This document shows, piece after piece, positions 51,763 to 51,920 of a stretch of 51,920 nt of DNA. The notes under the pieces were generated by a model. That model was not told the DNA's origin, did no database searches, and saw only the letters and a list, made by a program, of their open reading frames with translations. The DNA comes from an uncultured Burkholderiales bacterium (GTDB lineage: Bacteria > Pseudomonadota > Gammaproteobacteria > Burkholderiales > Burkholderiaceae_C). Each line of letters opens with the position of its first letter. Position 1 is the first letter of the stretch. The stretch lies in contig CAIZSE010000102.1 of assembly GCA_903935585.1 (NCBI GenBank), positions 1-51,920 on the forward strand. Direction: 5' to 3'. The position numbers and the translations under genes are program-made.

Positions 51763-51846
51763 GCTGTCGGTGCCGGGCTGGCGGCCCGGGCTCAGAGGCG
51801 CTTCGCTTGGCCACATCGCCCAGACCGCCACCCCGACACCGACAGC
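51763..51846. repeat. Long inverted repeat between hpaH and hpaI
   Basis: The arms at 51763-51778 and 51831-51846 match in 14 of 16 positions, with the outer ten bases (GCTGTCGGTG) perfect. A smaller hairpin, CCGGGC-TGGCG-GCCCGG, lies just inside at 51773-51789. The RNA could fold into a stem that separates the hpaI message. No T-run follows. Confidence 0.45.
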
Positions 51847-51886
51847 CTGCAAGCCATACTGCCCTTAAAGAAAGAGGAACCTACAC

Positions 51887-51920
51887 ATGAACACCCCTGT
51901 GAACCTGTTCAAGCAAGCCC
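51887..51920 (+). CDS. hpaI: Probable hpaI aldolase, 5' end only
   Basis: The window stops 11 codons into a gene beginning MNTPVNLFKQA, with AGAGGA about 9 nt upstream. The beginning resembles 4-hydroxy-2-oxoheptanedioate aldolase, which cleaves the hydratase product to pyruvate and succinate semialdehyde. That is the expected next step after hpaH. With so little sequence the call rests mainly on position. Confidence 0.6.
   Translation, partial: MNTPVNLFKQA

Noticed and set aside
1-51920. CRISPR arrays, rRNA and tRNA genes
   Set aside because: I looked in all intergenic gaps and saw no regularly spaced repeats or cloverleaf-like sequences.

Overview
The window looks like chromosome of a betaproteobacterium of the Comamonadaceae (Limnohabitans, Rhodoferax or Polaromonas type). 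The evidence is a fairly high GC content, a phasin (PHA granule protein), two orphan Bug/TctC solute receptors, a TRAP transporter, and a tph-like operon in the same order as in Comamonas. No rRNA, tRNA or CRISPR array was found. This is family-level judgement from recognised proteins, not a database search.

Layout. Positions 1-171 are the end of an IS21-like element that has cut a DUF2075 helicase-like gene, leaving its 3' part at 172-1100. A frameshifted conserved gene, a metallophosphoesterase and a DEDDh exonuclease follow. Positions 3488-7139 hold a TRAP transporter operon ending in a short-chain dehydrogenase. Positions 7153-10341 hold an Lrp/AsnC regulator divergent from a stand-alone homodimeric E1 gene of the pyruvate dehydrogenase type. 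Positions 10390-13988 are housekeeping: a membrane protein, a phasin, an NlpC/P60 hydrolase, and pyrE back to back with exonuclease III.

Positions 14107-29234 are the main accessory block, an aromatic catabolic island. On the minus strand, one operon encodes a Bug receptor, a LigAB extradiol dioxygenase and an FAH-family hydrolase. A second, longer one encodes an HpaBC-like two-component monooxygenase, a 2-hydroxyacid dehydrogenase, a class II aldolase, a cupin, an HpcH/HpaI aldolase, a RidA protein, and then a complete terephthalate-type set in the order A2-A3-B-A1. An IclR regulator sits between the two operons. A related sequence of about 31 bp occurs three times, once between the regulator and the monooxygenase gene and twice between the two divergent Bug receptor genes, which suggests one regulon. 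The combination suggests an undescribed route for a carboxylated, possibly nitrogen-bearing aromatic acid.

Positions 29329-37664 hold a methyltransferase, a MocR regulator, and a divergent branched-chain-type ABC transporter (with a fused LivM-LivG protein) running into a class II HMG-CoA reductase. This reads as a mevalonate uptake and degradation cluster. Positions 37690-46018 are mostly housekeeping: an MBL hydrolase, an M48 peptidase, an AmpG-like permease, a CHCC zinc protein, ilvE, radA, a nitronate monooxygenase and an alpha/beta hydrolase.

Positions 46136 to the end are the homoprotocatechuate meta-cleavage operon hpaR-G1-G2-E-D-F-H-(I). A perfect 16-bp palindrome abuts the hpaR start codon, and the window ends 11 codons into hpaI.
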